Below, one piece after another: positions 16,347 to 24,318 of a stretch of 33,828 nt of DNA. The first letter of the stretch is position 1, and every line of letters begins with the position of its first letter. This stretch comes from Flavobacterium sp. SCGC AAA160-P02 (GTDB lineage: Bacteria > Bacteroidota > Bacteroidia > Flavobacteriales > Flavobacteriaceae): the NCBI GenBank assembly GCA_949541125.1, contig CATISV010000019.1:1-33828 (forward strand), read 5' to 3'. Made by a program: the position numbers and the translations under genes. The notes beneath the pieces are model-generated. The model searched no databases. It had not been told where the DNA came from and saw nothing but the letters and a program-made list of their open reading frames with translations.

Positions 16347-16784
16347 ATGAATATTTCTATCGGAAATGACCACGCAGGAACAGAGTATAAATTTGCAATC
16401 ATAGATGTATTAAAATCTAAAGGAATAGATATAAATAATTATGGAACAGATTTTAAAGATAGTGTTGATTACCCAGATTTTGTTCATCCTGTTGCTAAGG
16501 ATGTGATTTCAAAAAAAGCAGATTTAGGTATTCTTTTATGCGGAAGTGCTAACGGTGTCGCTATGACAGCAAACAAATATAAAGATATAAGAGCGGGCTT
16601 GTGTTGGACAAATGAAATAGTAAAATTAATAAGACAGCACAACAATGCAAATATTTTATGTATTCCTGCCAGGTATACCTCTATACCCCAAGCTATAAAA
16701 ATGGTAGAAACTTTCTTAACAACATCCTTTGAAGGAGGAAGACATTTAAATAGAGTAAATAAAATATTTGCAAGAATAAAATGA
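16347..16784 (+). CDS. rpiB: Ribose-5-phosphate isomerase B
   Basis: This 145-residue protein is in the RpiB/LacA/LacB family and interconverts ribose 5-phosphate and ribulose 5-phosphate in the pentose phosphate pathway. The start GNDHAGTEYK carries the substrate-binding Asp-His. YPDFVHPVAK follows, then the catalytic Cys in GILLCGSANGVAMTANK (about residue 65). The C-terminal NANILCIPARY and GGRHLNRVNKI segments are typical. The length matches the family (140-150). The downstream GNAT gene overlaps its stop by four bases (ATGA), so the two are co-translated. Confidence 0.96.
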   Translation: MNISIGNDHAGTEYKFAIIDVLKSKGIDINNYGTDFKDSVDYPDFVHPVAKDVISKKADLGILLCGSANGVAMTANKYKDIRAGLCWTNEIVKLIRQHNNANILCIPARYTSIPQAIKMVETFLTTSFEGGRHLNRVNKIFARIK

Positions 16785-17221
16785 AAATAATCATTAAAAA
16801 GTTCGAAGATTTAACAATAGAAAATATATATTCAATTCTCCAGTTAAGATCTGAGGTTTTTGTTGTTGAACAAAATTGTGTTTATCAAGATCTAGATAAT
16901 AAAGACCAAATTGCTTACCATGTAATAGGTATAAAAAACAACCAACTAATAGCCTATAGTCGTATTTTTGATTCTGGAGATTATTTTGCTAAACCTAGTA
17001 TTGGAAGAATTGTAGTTAAAAAAGAATATAGAGGTTTTTCTTTAGGTTATAAGTTAGTGAAAGAATCAATTGTTTTTATAGAAAAAACATTTACAGAGAA
17101 ATCTATACTTATATCAGCACAAAAATACCTCACAAAATTTTATAATACTTTAGGGTTTGTTCAACAAGGAGAAGAGTATTTAGAAGATGGAATACCACAT
17201 GTAAAAATGATACGAAAATAA
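16781..17221 (+). CDS. ElaA-like GNAT acetyltransferase
   Basis: This 146-residue protein has the ElaA form of the GNAT fold. LRSEVFVVEQNCVYQDLDN near the N terminus is the family signature. It is followed by a central strand ending in SIGRIVVKKEYRG, with the acetyl-CoA-binding loop (Arg-Gly-Phe-Ser-Leu-Gly) at about residues 87-92, and a C-terminal KFYNTLGFVQQGEEYLEDGIPH. It is expected to transfer an acetyl group from acetyl-CoA to an unknown amine substrate. Its ATG overlaps the rpiB stop as ATGA. No promoter is needed of its own. Confidence 0.9.
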   Translation: MKIIIKKFEDLTIENIYSILQLRSEVFVVEQNCVYQDLDNKDQIAYHVIGIKNNQLIAYSRIFDSGDYFAKPSIGRIVVKKEYRGFSLGYKLVKESIVFIEKTFTEKSILISAQKYLTKFYNTLGFVQQGEEYLEDGIPHVKMIRK

Positions 17222-17320
17222 ATTCGTTATATTAAAACAATAACAAGTAAAAACAGAAGTATTCTTTTGTAAATTTTGTACCTTGTCAAGACTATTATAA
17301 AAAACAAAAAAGAAAGATGT

Positions 17321-18328
17321 ATGTCAGAAGATAAAGAAAAACAAGCAAAGCTTAAAGCCCTTCAATTAACCTTAGATAAATTAGATAAAACATACGGAAA
17401 AGGCTCCGTTATGAAAATGGGTGATAGTGTTATAGAAGAAGTAGAGGCCATCTCTTCAGGATCTTTAGGTTTGGATTTAGCTTTAGGGGTTGGAGGATAT
17501 CCCAGAGGAAGGGTTGTTGAAATTTATGGTCCAGAATCCTCAGGAAAAACTACACTAACCCTACACGCAATTGCAGAAGCACAGAAGGCAGGTGGGATTG
17601 CAGCTTTTGTTGATGCGGAACATGCTTTTGATCGCTTTTATGCTTCTAACCTTGGAATAGACATAGATAATTTAATTATTTCACAGCCAGACCATGGAGA
17701 ACAAGCATTAGAAATTGCTGATAATTTAATACGATCAGGAGCAATTGATATAATAGTTATAGACTCTGTCGCAGCTCTAACACCTAAATCAGAAATAGAA
17801 GGAGAAATGGGAGACTCAAAAATGGGGCTTCATGCTCGTTTAATGTCTCAGGCATTACGTAAACTTACAGGGACAATAAGCAAAACAAAATGCACAGTTA
17901 TTTTTATCAATCAATTACGAGAAAAAATAGGTGTTATGTTTGGAAATCCGGAGACAACTACCGGAGGAAATGCATTAAAATTTTACGCCTCTGTTCGTTT
18001 AGATATTAGAAGACGTACCCAGATAAAGGAAGGAGACCGGGTTATAGGAAATCAAACAAAAGTAAAAGTTGTTAAAAATAAAGTTGCTCCACCATTCCAA
18101 ATAGCGGAATTTGATATAATGTATGGAGAAGGTATTTCAAAAGTAGGTGAAATACTGGATCTTGGGGTAGAGTATGGAATAGTTAAAAAAAGTGGATCCT
18201 GGTTTAGCTACGGAGAAACAAAATTAGGACAAGGAAGAGATGCGGTAAAAAGCTTGATAAAGGATAATCCTGATTTAATGGAGGAGTTAGAAGGTAAAAT
18301 TAAAAATAAAACAGAAAATCACGAATAA
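17321..18328 (+). CDS. recA: Recombinase RecA
   Basis: This 335-residue homologous recombination ATPase has the Walker A motif GPESSGKT at residues 70-77, [12 protein letters not shown] as Walker B, the Gln-containing switch in [19 protein letters not shown], and [17 protein letters not shown] of the core. [13 protein letters not shown] has His where Escherichia coli has Thr. The C-terminal domain ends in a charged tail (KNKTENHE). I start at ATG 17321 (MSEDKEK), because the in-frame TTG at 17276 adds a tail not seen in the family. I see no LexA-type box upstream. The convergent dut gene ends 12 bases after its stop. Confidence 0.98.
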   Translation: MSEDKEKQAKLKALQLTLDKLDKTYGKGSVMKMGDSVIEEVEAISSGSLGLDLALGVGGYPRGRVVEIYGPESSGKTTLTLHAIAEAQKAGGIAAFVDAEHAFDRFYASNLGIDIDNLIISQPDHGEQALEIADNLIRSGAIDIIVIDSVAALTPKSEIEGEMGDSKMGLHARLMSQALRKLTGTISKTKCTVIFINQLREKIGVMFGNPETTTGGNALKFYASVRLDIRRRTQIKEGDRVIGNQTKVKVVKNKVAPPFQIAEFDIMYGEGISKVGEILDLGVEYGIVKKSGSWFSYGETKLGQGRDAVKSLIKDNPDLMEELEGKIKNKTENHE

Positions 18329-18340
18329 AATTAAAGGATT

Positions 18341-18787
18341 TTAAATACCAGTACTCCCAAATCCTCCTGTACCGCGCTTTGTTTTACTTAATACCCTTAC
18401 TTCCTCAAATAATACATGGCTATGTTGTGAAACAACCATTTGTGCAATACGATCACCGTCATTAATTTCAAAATCCTCATTAGAAAGGTTTATTAAAATA
18501 ACACCAATTTCTCCCCTATAATCTGCGTCTATAGTTCCTGGGCTGTTTAATACCGTAATTCCTTTTTTTGCTGCAAGACCACTACGGGGTCTAATCTGAG
18601 CCTCAAATCCAGGCGGTAGCGCTATTAATAACCCTGTTTTAATAATAACCCTCTCTAAAGGGCTTATTGTAATTGGCTGATTAATATTTGCTTGCAAGTC
18701 CACTCCTGCAGAAAAAAGGGTTTTGTATTCAGGGATTTGATGCTTTGAGTTATTAACTATTTCTATGGTTATTTTATTGAAAGACAT
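18341..18787 (-). CDS. dut: dUTP pyrophosphatase (dUTPase)
   Basis: This 148-residue trimeric dUTPase hydrolyses dUTP to dUMP and pyrophosphate, keeping uracil out of DNA and feeding dTMP synthesis. All five family motifs are present: [28 protein letters not shown] (with the catalytic Asp and the Tyr), DRIAQMVV, and the C-terminal glycine-rich [11 protein letters not shown] take ATG at 18787 rather than an in-frame TTG two codons upstream. On the minus strand TATATTTG (18791-18798) matches the Bacteroidota -7 element but is so close to the ATG that the message would be nearly leaderless. It converges with recA and diverges from gpsA. Confidence 0.97.
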   Translation of the reverse strand: MSFNKITIEIVNNSKHQIPEYKTLFSAGVDLQANINQPITISPLERVIIKTGLLIALPPGFEAQIRPRSGLAAKKGITVLNSPGTIDADYRGEIGVILINLSNEDFEINDGDRIAQMVVSQHSHVLFEEVRVLSKTKRGTGGFGSTGI

Positions 18788-18813
18788 AAACAAATATAAT
18801 AAATCACAAGAGC

Positions 18814-18846
18814 TTTGTGTATTAGATATTAGAATTATTACTTTTG
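18814..18846 (+). promoter_or_regulatory. Promoter of gpsA
   Basis: TACTTTTG at 18839-18846 is a perfect TAnnTTTG. TTTG at 18814-18817 lies 21 bases upstream of it, two more than the ideal spacing. The gpsA ATG follows 21 bases after the element. Confidence 0.5.
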
Positions 18847-18867
18847 GTTTTTTTAAATCAACACAAA

Positions 18868-19863
18868 ATGAAAGGAGATCTAAAAATAGCGGTTATTGGA
18901 GGGGGAAGCTGGGCAACAGCAATTGTAAAAATGTTGTCAGAAAACCGAAACAAAATAGGGTGGTACATTAGAAATCCTTATGTAATAGAGTACATAAAAA
19001 CAAACAAACACAACCCTAATTATCTAAGTTCCGCAGAATTAGACCCTAAACAATTAGAATTATCAGATGAAATTAATAAAATAATAGAAGAATATAATGT
19101 ATTGATTTTTGCAGTACCTTCTGTTTATTTAACACAGGAACTAAAAAAAATAACCACCCCGGTAACAGATAAAATAATTTTTTCGGCCATTAAAGGGATT
19201 GTGCCAGAATCCGGACTTATTGTTGGAGAACATTTTTTAAAAGAAGAAGGAGTTCTTATTGAAAACATTGGAGTTATAACAGGCCCATGTCATGCAGAAG
19301 AGGTCGCAATGGAACGTCTCTCATATCTAACGATAGCCTGCAAAGATCAAGACAAAGCCTCCTTTGTTGGTGACCAATTAAAAAGTAGATACATAAGAGT
19401 AAAGACCTCTGACGATATTATTGGAACAGAATATGCCGCTACTTTAAAAAACATATTTGCAATTGCTGCAGGGATCTCTCATGGTTTGGGATATGGTGAT
19501 AATTTTCAATCAGTTCTAATGAGCAATTCTATCCGAGAAATGAAACGCTTCATTAAAAAAGTTCATAAGATGAAAAGAAATATTAATAATTCAGCATATT
19601 TAGGAGATTTGCTTGTTACAGGTTATTCTACATTTAGCAGAAATAGAATGTTTGGTAACATGATAGGGAAAGGCTACACGGTGAAATCAGCTATGTTTGA
19701 AATGAGCATGGTCGCAGAAGGATATTATGCAACAAAAAGCGCGTATAAAATTAAACAAGAAAACGGGGCACGAACACCAATAATTAACGCGGTTTATATG
19801 GTTCTTTATAAAGGAAAAGACGCTAAAAAAGTCTTTGAAGAATTAAGTAAAAAAATAAACTAA
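18868..19863 (+). CDS. gpsA: Glycerol-3-phosphate dehydrogenase [NAD(P)+]
   Basis: This 331-residue cytoplasmic enzyme reduces dihydroxyacetone phosphate to sn-glycerol 3-phosphate for phospholipid synthesis. The N-terminal nucleotide-binding motif IGGGSWATA is at residues 10-18. FAVPSVYL and FSAIKGI follow. The catalytic Lys is in [12 protein letters not shown], and the substrate-binding region includes GPCHAEEVA and [16 protein letters not shown] start at ATG 18868 (MKGDLKIA) because an in-frame start at 18844 would overlap the promoter. It ends 4 bases before the convergent pheS stop. Confidence 0.97.
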   Translation: MKGDLKIAVIGGGSWATAIVKMLSENRNKIGWYIRNPYVIEYIKTNKHNPNYLSSAELDPKQLELSDEINKIIEEYNVLIFAVPSVYLTQELKKITTPVTDKIIFSAIKGIVPESGLIVGEHFLKEEGVLIENIGVITGPCHAEEVAMERLSYLTIACKDQDKASFVGDQLKSRYIRVKTSDDIIGTEYAATLKNIFAIAAGISHGLGYGDNFQSVLMSNSIREMKRFIKKVHKMKRNINNSAYLGDLLVTGYSTFSRNRMFGNMIGKGYTVKSAMFEMSMVAEGYYATKSAYKIKQENGARTPIINAVYMVLYKGKDAKKVFEELSKKIN

Positions 19864-19867
19864 AAAA

Positions 19868-20887
19868 TTATAAGACGGACTTAAACTGCTTTAAAAAACG
19901 AATATCATTTTCATAAAACATTCTAATGTCAGGAATTTGATATAATAACATTGCAATTCTTTCTATCCCCATTCCAAAGGCATACCCACTATAAACAGAG
20001 GGGTCAATATTACAGTTTTTTAAGACATTAGGGTCTACCATTCCACAGCCCATAATTTCTAACCAACCTGTGCCTTTTGTAATTCGATAATCCGTTTCTG
20101 TTTCCAATCCCCAGTAAATATCTACTTCTGCGCTAGGTTCTGTAAACGGAAAATACGAAGGTCGCAAACGAATCTTGGATGTTCCAAACATCTCTTTTGT
20201 AAAATACAACAAGGTTTGTTTTAAATCAGCAAAAGAAACGTCAGTATCAATATATAAACCCTCAACTTGGTGAAAAATACAATGAGCTCTGGCGGAAATA
20301 TCTTCATTTCTAAAAACCCTTCCTGGCGAAACAGTTCTTATAGGAGGCTCATTGTTTTCCATATAACGAACCTGAACGGAAGACGTGTGTGTTCTTAATA
20401 AAATATCTGGATCTTCATCAATAAAAAAAGTATCCTGCATATCTCTTGCGGGGTGATACTCAGGAAGGTTTAACGCTGTAAAATTATGCCAATCATCTTC
20501 AATTTCTGGGCCTTCAGAAACAGTAAAACCAACACGATTAAAAACATCGATTATCTTATTTTTCACAATAGAAATAGGGTGTTGAGAACCTAATCTAATC
20601 GGCTCACCTGGTCGTGTTAAATCGCCGTAAGAACCATTTTCATCGTCAGAATTTTCAAGCGAATCATTTAAAAAGCGAACTTTCTCTTCAGTTGCTTTCT
20701 TTAGACTGTTTAACGCTTGACCAAAGTCTTTTCGTAACGCAGGGTCAACGTTTTTAAATTCAGAGAACAACTCTTTTAACAAGCCCTTGGTTCCAAGGTA
20801 CTTAATTCTAAAAGATTCTATCTCATCTTTTGAAACGGATTTAAACAACCTAACCTCTTCTGAAAGTTCTTTAACCTTATCTAACAT
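19868..20887 (-). CDS. pheS: Phenylalanyl-tRNA synthetase alpha subunit
   Basis: This 339-residue catalytic alpha subunit belongs to the class II (alpha-beta)2 phenylalanyl-tRNA synthetase. The N terminus (about 1-80) is a coiled coil that binds tRNA. The catalytic domain has GSQHPIS, the motif 2 region with [30 protein letters not shown], and the motif 3 [22 protein letters not shown] near the C terminus, which I split as [14 protein letters not shown] and YQIPDIR. The length is typical. pheT is not in the window, which is common in this phylum. A strong promoter lies just upstream on the minus strand, back to back with that of gdhA. Confidence 0.97.
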   Translation of the reverse strand: MLDKVKELSEEVRLFKSVSKDEIESFRIKYLGTKGLLKELFSEFKNVDPALRKDFGQALNSLKKATEEKVRFLNDSLENSDDENGSYGDLTRPGEPIRLGSQHPISIVKNKIIDVFNRVGFTVSEGPEIEDDWHNFTALNLPEYHPARDMQDTFFIDEDPDILLRTHTSSVQVRYMENNEPPIRTVSPGRVFRNEDISARAHCIFHQVEGLYIDTDVSFADLKQTLLYFTKEMFGTSKIRLRPSYFPFTEPSAEVDIYWGLETETDYRITKGTGWLEIMGCGMVDPNVLKNCNIDPSVYSGYAFGMGIERIAMLLYQIPDIRMFYENDIRFLKQFKSVL

Positions 20888-20912
20888 TTTATATGATACT
20901 GTAATAAAAGTA

Positions 20913-20942
20913 CAAATTTACATTTTTTATAAAGAAACCAAA
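20913..20942 (-). promoter_or_regulatory. Promoter of pheS
   Basis: On the minus strand TTTG (20939-20942) and TAAATTTG (20913-20920) are 18 bases apart, a near-ideal Bacteroidota promoter. The pheS ATG is 25 bases downstream. Confidence 0.65.
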
Positions 20943-21045
20943 TCAAATTTTAGGTGAAAACTATTTTTAAACGAAAACGATTGAAAACACATATTTTAAG
21001 GATAAACAAAACAAAAAAAGTAATATTAAGATGCTCTAAAATATA

Positions 21046-21053
21046 TATCTTTG
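21046..21053 (+). promoter_or_regulatory. Possible -7 element of gdhA
   Basis: TATCTTTG at 21046-21053 is a perfect TAnnTTTG, 35 bases before the gdhA ATG. No TTTG is found at the expected upstream distance. It supports the start at 21089 over the much longer in-frame extension beginning at 20954. Confidence 0.45.
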
Positions 21054-21088
21054 CCAGACAATTAAACCAGAAAACAAAAAAGAAGCAT

Positions 21089-22432
21089 ATGGAAGCAAAA
21101 GTTAATGCTTTTATGGATTTGGTGAAACAAAGAAATCGCCACGAACCAGAATTCTTACAAGCAGTACAAGAGGTGGCAGAAACTGTAATCCCTTACATTG
21201 CCGAAAAAGAGATTTATAACGGAAAAAACATTCTTTTAAGAATGGTTGAGCCAGAGCGGTTAATTTCATTTCGAGTGTCTTGGGTAGATGATAATGGAGT
21301 AATACAAGTAAACAGAGGGTATCGGGTTCAAATGAATTCTGCAATTGGCCCATACAAAGGAGGCCTGCGTTTTCACCCTACGGTAAACGCCAGTATTTTA
21401 AAGTTTTTGGCTTTTGAGCAAGTTTTTAAAAATTCCCTGACTACGTTACCTATGGGTGGAGGAAAAGGGGGGGCTGATTTTGACCCAAAAGGAAAGTCAG
21501 ATAATGAGATTATGCGATTTTGCCACGCATTTATGAGTGAATTATTTAGGCACATTGGTCACAATACAGATGTTCCTGCCGGAGATATTGGTGTTGGGGG
21601 AAGAGAGATTGGCTTTATGTTTGGAATGTATAAAAAACTCAAAAATTCTTTTACCGGTGTTCTAACGGGTAAAGGCGCCTCTTGGGGAGGATCTCTAATT
21701 AGACCCGAAGCAACAGGTTATGGAACAGTATATTTTGCAGAGAATATGCTGAAAACAAAAAACGATTCTTTTAGAGGAAAAAAAGTTGTTATCTCTGGTT
21801 CTGGAAATGTGGCACAATATGCTGCAGAAAAAGCGATTGAGTTAGGCGCAACAGTATTAACAATGTCAGACTCAGGGGGATATATAGTAGACGAAGAAGG
21901 AATTGATTTAAAGAAATTAAAATTCTTAATGAACCTTAAAAACGTACGAAGAGAAAGAATTAGTGCATATATTGACACGTATCCAAAAGCAAAATATTAT
22001 GCAGGACAAAGACCGTGGTCCGAAAAATGTGACATCGCTTTGCCATGCGCAACTCAAAATGAGCTGAATGGAGAAGAAGCTAAAAAATTAATAGAAAACG
22101 GTTGTATGTGTGTTTCTGAAGGAGCAAACATGCCTTCAACACCAGAAGCTATTTATGAGTTTCAAAAAGCAAAGATTTTGTTTGCTCCAGGAAAAGCATC
22201 CAATGCAGGAGGGGTGGCAACATCGGGTTTAGAAATGAGTCAAAATTCGTTACGCCTAAGCTGGACAAGAAATGAAGTTGATAACAAGCTTAAGGAAATA
22301 ATGAAAAATATTCACACTTCTTGTGTTACATACGGTAAAAATGAAGACGGTTCAATTGATTATATAAAAGGAGCAAATATCGCAGGCTTTGTTAAAGTGG
22401 CTGATGCTATGCTTGCTCAAGGAATTGTTTAA
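21089..22432 (+). CDS. gdhA: NADP-type glutamate dehydrogenase
   Basis: This 447-residue hexameric glutamate dehydrogenase assimilates ammonia onto 2-oxoglutarate; the length equals that of the Escherichia coli NADP enzyme as I remember it. The substrate domain has GPYKGGLRFHP, the catalytic Lys in PMGGGKGGADFDPKG, and PAGDIGVGGREIGFMFG. The Rossmann domain has the motif GSGNVAQYAA and then TMSDSGG, whose Ser at the end of the second strand fits NADP preference. The C-terminal GKASNAGGVATSGLEMSQNS is also typical. The ATG at 21089 (MEAKVNAF) is chosen because the 45-residue in-frame extension is basic, unlike the family, and covers the promoter. No terminator hairpin is visible after it. Confidence 0.97.
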   Translation: MEAKVNAFMDLVKQRNRHEPEFLQAVQEVAETVIPYIAEKEIYNGKNILLRMVEPERLISFRVSWVDDNGVIQVNRGYRVQMNSAIGPYKGGLRFHPTVNASILKFLAFEQVFKNSLTTLPMGGGKGGADFDPKGKSDNEIMRFCHAFMSELFRHIGHNTDVPAGDIGVGGREIGFMFGMYKKLKNSFTGVLTGKGASWGGSLIRPEATGYGTVYFAENMLKTKNDSFRGKKVVISGSGNVAQYAAEKAIELGATVLTMSDSGGYIVDEEGIDLKKLKFLMNLKNVRRERISAYIDTYPKAKYYAGQRPWSEKCDIALPCATQNELNGEEAKKLIENGCMCVSEGANMPSTPEAIYEFQKAKILFAPGKASNAGGVATSGLEMSQNSLRLSWTRNEVDNKLKEIMKNIHTSCVTYGKNEDGSIDYIKGANIAGFVKVADAMLAQGIV

Positions 22433-22624
22433 AAAAACAGGTGCAAATTAAAGATTATAGAGTAAGCTTCTCTTCACTCAACAGATCAACAAAGTCATTG
22501 CTTAAGGAAAATGAACTATAATGTAAAAAGAAGAGCCTTAAAAAGATTGTTTACGACATAATGGTTTAGCAGACGAGATTAAAAGATTTACCCACAAATA
22601 AATTAAGTATTCTTGTGATCAACA

Positions 22625-23077
22625 ATGATAAAAATCATTAAGACAAACAAAAAAAACAAAGACTTTAGAATCCTAATAAAGGAGCTAGATGCTTATCTAG
22701 AAAAAACAGATGGTGAGGATCATGTGTTTTATAAAGAGTTTAATCGTCTTGATAAAATAAATAACATTGTTGTAGCTTACAAAAACAAATTCGCTGTTGG
22801 TTGTGGCGCTTTTCGAAAAATAGACATTCATACTGTTGAGATAAAAAGAATGTATGTTAAAAAGGAACATAGAGGTTTAGGAATTGCAAAGACTATCCTA
22901 ACATTTTTGGAAAGTTGGGCCCAACAAGAAAAATTTAAATACTCTGTTTTAGAGACCGGAGACAAACAACAAGAAGCCATTCAATTATATAAAAAAGCAG
23001 GGTATCTAAAGATACCAAATTATGGTCAATATGCCCAAATGGAAAACAGCAATTGTTTTAAAAAATCATTAGTGTGA
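22625..23077 (+). CDS. GNAT-family N-acetyltransferase
   Basis: This 150-residue single GNAT domain has the acetyl-CoA-binding segment VEIKRMYVKKEHRGLGIAKTIL, with the R/Q-x-x-G-x-G/A loop as HRGLGIA (about residues 82-88). LETGDKQQEAIQLYKKAGYLKI, at about 118-139, is the C-terminal strand and helix common to small acetyltransferases. The substrate is unknown. The next gene, an FAD oxidoreductase, starts with GTG overlapping its TGA stop (GTGA), so the two are translated together. The 192 bases before it hold no recognisable gene. Confidence 0.9.
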   Translation: MIKIIKTNKKNKDFRILIKELDAYLEKTDGEDHVFYKEFNRLDKINNIVVAYKNKFAVGCGAFRKIDIHTVEIKRMYVKKEHRGLGIAKTILTFLESWAQQEKFKYSVLETGDKQQEAIQLYKKAGYLKIPNYGQYAQMENSNCFKKSLV

Positions 23078-24186
23078 ATTATAGTTATTGGGAACATAAA
23101 GAATGGTTTACTGGGAACGATTTTGTGATTGTGGGGAGCGGAATCGTGGGACTAACTTGTGCAATCAATCTTAAAGAAAGATTTCCAAAAGCAAACGTGT
23201 TGATTCTAGAAAAAGGAGTGCTTCCGCAAGGGGCTAGCACTAAAAACGCCGGATTTGCTTGTTTTGGAAGTGCTTCAGAACTATTAAGTGATTTAAAAAA
23301 CCACTCAGAAGAAGAGGTTTTTACGTTGGTAAAAAAACGCTGGGAAGGGCTTTTAACCCTGAGAAGCCTTTTGGGGGACAAAAAAATTGATTACCAGCAA
23401 AACCATGGATATGAGCTCTTTGTCGAATCTGAAAAGTTTGAAGAATGCAGCAACAGTATTGGTGACTTGAATCAGCTACTTTTTCCTATTTTCAGGGAGA
23501 ACGTTTTTGCTGTAACTGCTGATAAATTTAAATTTAAAAACTGCATAAAAACGCAGATTGTTAATCATTTCGAAGGACAAATAGATACAGGTAAAATGGT
23601 TGCAGAACTTTTGATAATAGCACAAAAAAAGGGTATTAAAATCCTAAATAATACGATGGTACAAAGTTTTTCTGAAGACTTGAACCATGTAAAAATTCAA
23701 ACCAACCAAGGAGAGTTTATGACCTCTAAACTATGTTTTGCTACCAATGGCTTTTCAAAAGAATTATTCCATGAGTGTGTTCAACCGGCCAGGGCTCAAG
23801 TATTAATAACAAGCCCAATAAAAGACCTGCACATCAAAGGGGTGTTTCATTTGGATGAAGGCTATTATTACTTTAGGAATATTCACAATAGAATTTTACT
23901 TGGAGGAGGTAGAAATCTTGACTTTAAAACAGAAGAAACCACTCGATTTGGTCAAACAAAACGAATTCAACAAAAATTAGAAACGCTTCTAAAAACCATA
24001 GTTTTACCAGAGAAAGATTTTGAAATAGACCATCGATGGAGTGGAATTATGGGGGTTGGCAATCAAAAAAACCCCATCGTCAAACAGCTCTCAGATCATG
24101 TTTTTTGTGGCGTCCGCCTAGGCGGAATGGGGATTGCTATTGGTTCTTTGGTCGGGAAAGAATTGGCTATGTTGATAATCGACTGA
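23074..24186 (+). CDS. FAD-dependent oxidoreductase of the D-amino-acid dehydrogenase/glycine-oxidase type
   Basis: This 370-residue flavoprotein in the DAO superfamily has the N-terminal FAD motif FVIVGSGIVGLTCAINL at about residues 17-33 (GxGxxG as GSGIVG), followed by LEKG and the substrate-side segment GASTKNAGFACFGS. At the C terminus GIMGVGNQKNPIV and CGVRLGGMGIAIGSLVG close the FAD site. It should oxidise an amine or amino acid, but the substrate is not readable. The start is GTG at 23074, coupled to the upstream GNAT gene. A short hairpin with a T run lies across its stop codon. Confidence 0.88.
   Translation: MNYSYWEHKEWFTGNDFVIVGSGIVGLTCAINLKERFPKANVLILEKGVLPQGASTKNAGFACFGSASELLSDLKNHSEEEVFTLVKKRWEGLLTLRSLLGDKKIDYQQNHGYELFVESEKFEECSNSIGDLNQLLFPIFRENVFAVTADKFKFKNCIKTQIVNHFEGQIDTGKMVAELLIIAQKKGIKILNNTMVQSFSEDLNHVKIQTNQGEFMTSKLCFATNGFSKELFHECVQPARAQVLITSPIKDLHIKGVFHLDEGYYYFRNIHNRILLGGGRNLDFKTEETTRFGQTKRIQQKLETLLKTIVLPEKDFEIDHRWSGIMGVGNQKNPIVKQLSDHVFCGVRLGGMGIAIGSLVGKELAMLIID
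24105..24181 (+). other. Placeholder superseded by the terminator entry below
   Basis: This entry carries no separate claim; see the hairpin at 24181-24205. Confidence 0.01.
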
Positions 24187-24205
24187 AAGCACATCTTAGT
24201 CTTTT
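24181..24205 (+). terminator. Weak terminator after the FAD oxidoreductase
   Basis: GACT (24181-24184) pairs with AGTC (24098-equivalent position 24198-24201), and AAG (24187-24189) with CTT (24195-24197), around a CACAT loop with a two-base bulge. TTTT follows at 24202-24205. The stem is short, so termination may be incomplete. Confidence 0.35.
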
Positions 24206-24306
24206 ACCCAGCCAATAAACCAATCCAAATCGTTTTGATTAATTATTTGATCAGCATTTGAAATAATATATATTCCTTTATGATCGCCAAAATCTTTTTC
24301 AAGAAA
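24196..24306 (-). pseudogene. Possible 36-codon remnant of a lost gene
   Basis: On the minus strand an open stretch of 36 codons runs from just after a TGA (24307-24309) to a TAA (24196-24198). It has no start codon at its beginning and reads like the tail of a real protein: FLEKDFGDHKGIYII, then SNADQIINQNDLDWF, then IGWVKD. Two Trp and varied codons are unusual for random intergenic sequence this A+T-rich. It lies just after the prolyl oligopeptidase stop, whose own end looks complete. I interpret it as the 3' remnant of a deleted gene; the family is not recognised. Confidence 0.35.
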
Positions 24307-24318
24307 TCAATTTACGCT

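Noticed and set aside
20954-21088. 45-codon N-terminal extension of gdhA
   Set aside because: The extension is basic and unlike the family, and it covers the likely promoter at 21046-21053.
22433-22624. Short open stretches between gdhA and the GNAT gene, including 19 codons ending at 22601 and a 16-codon ATG frame near 22511
   Set aside because: They are in different frames, very short, and match no family I know. They could be a decayed gene, but nothing joins them convincingly.
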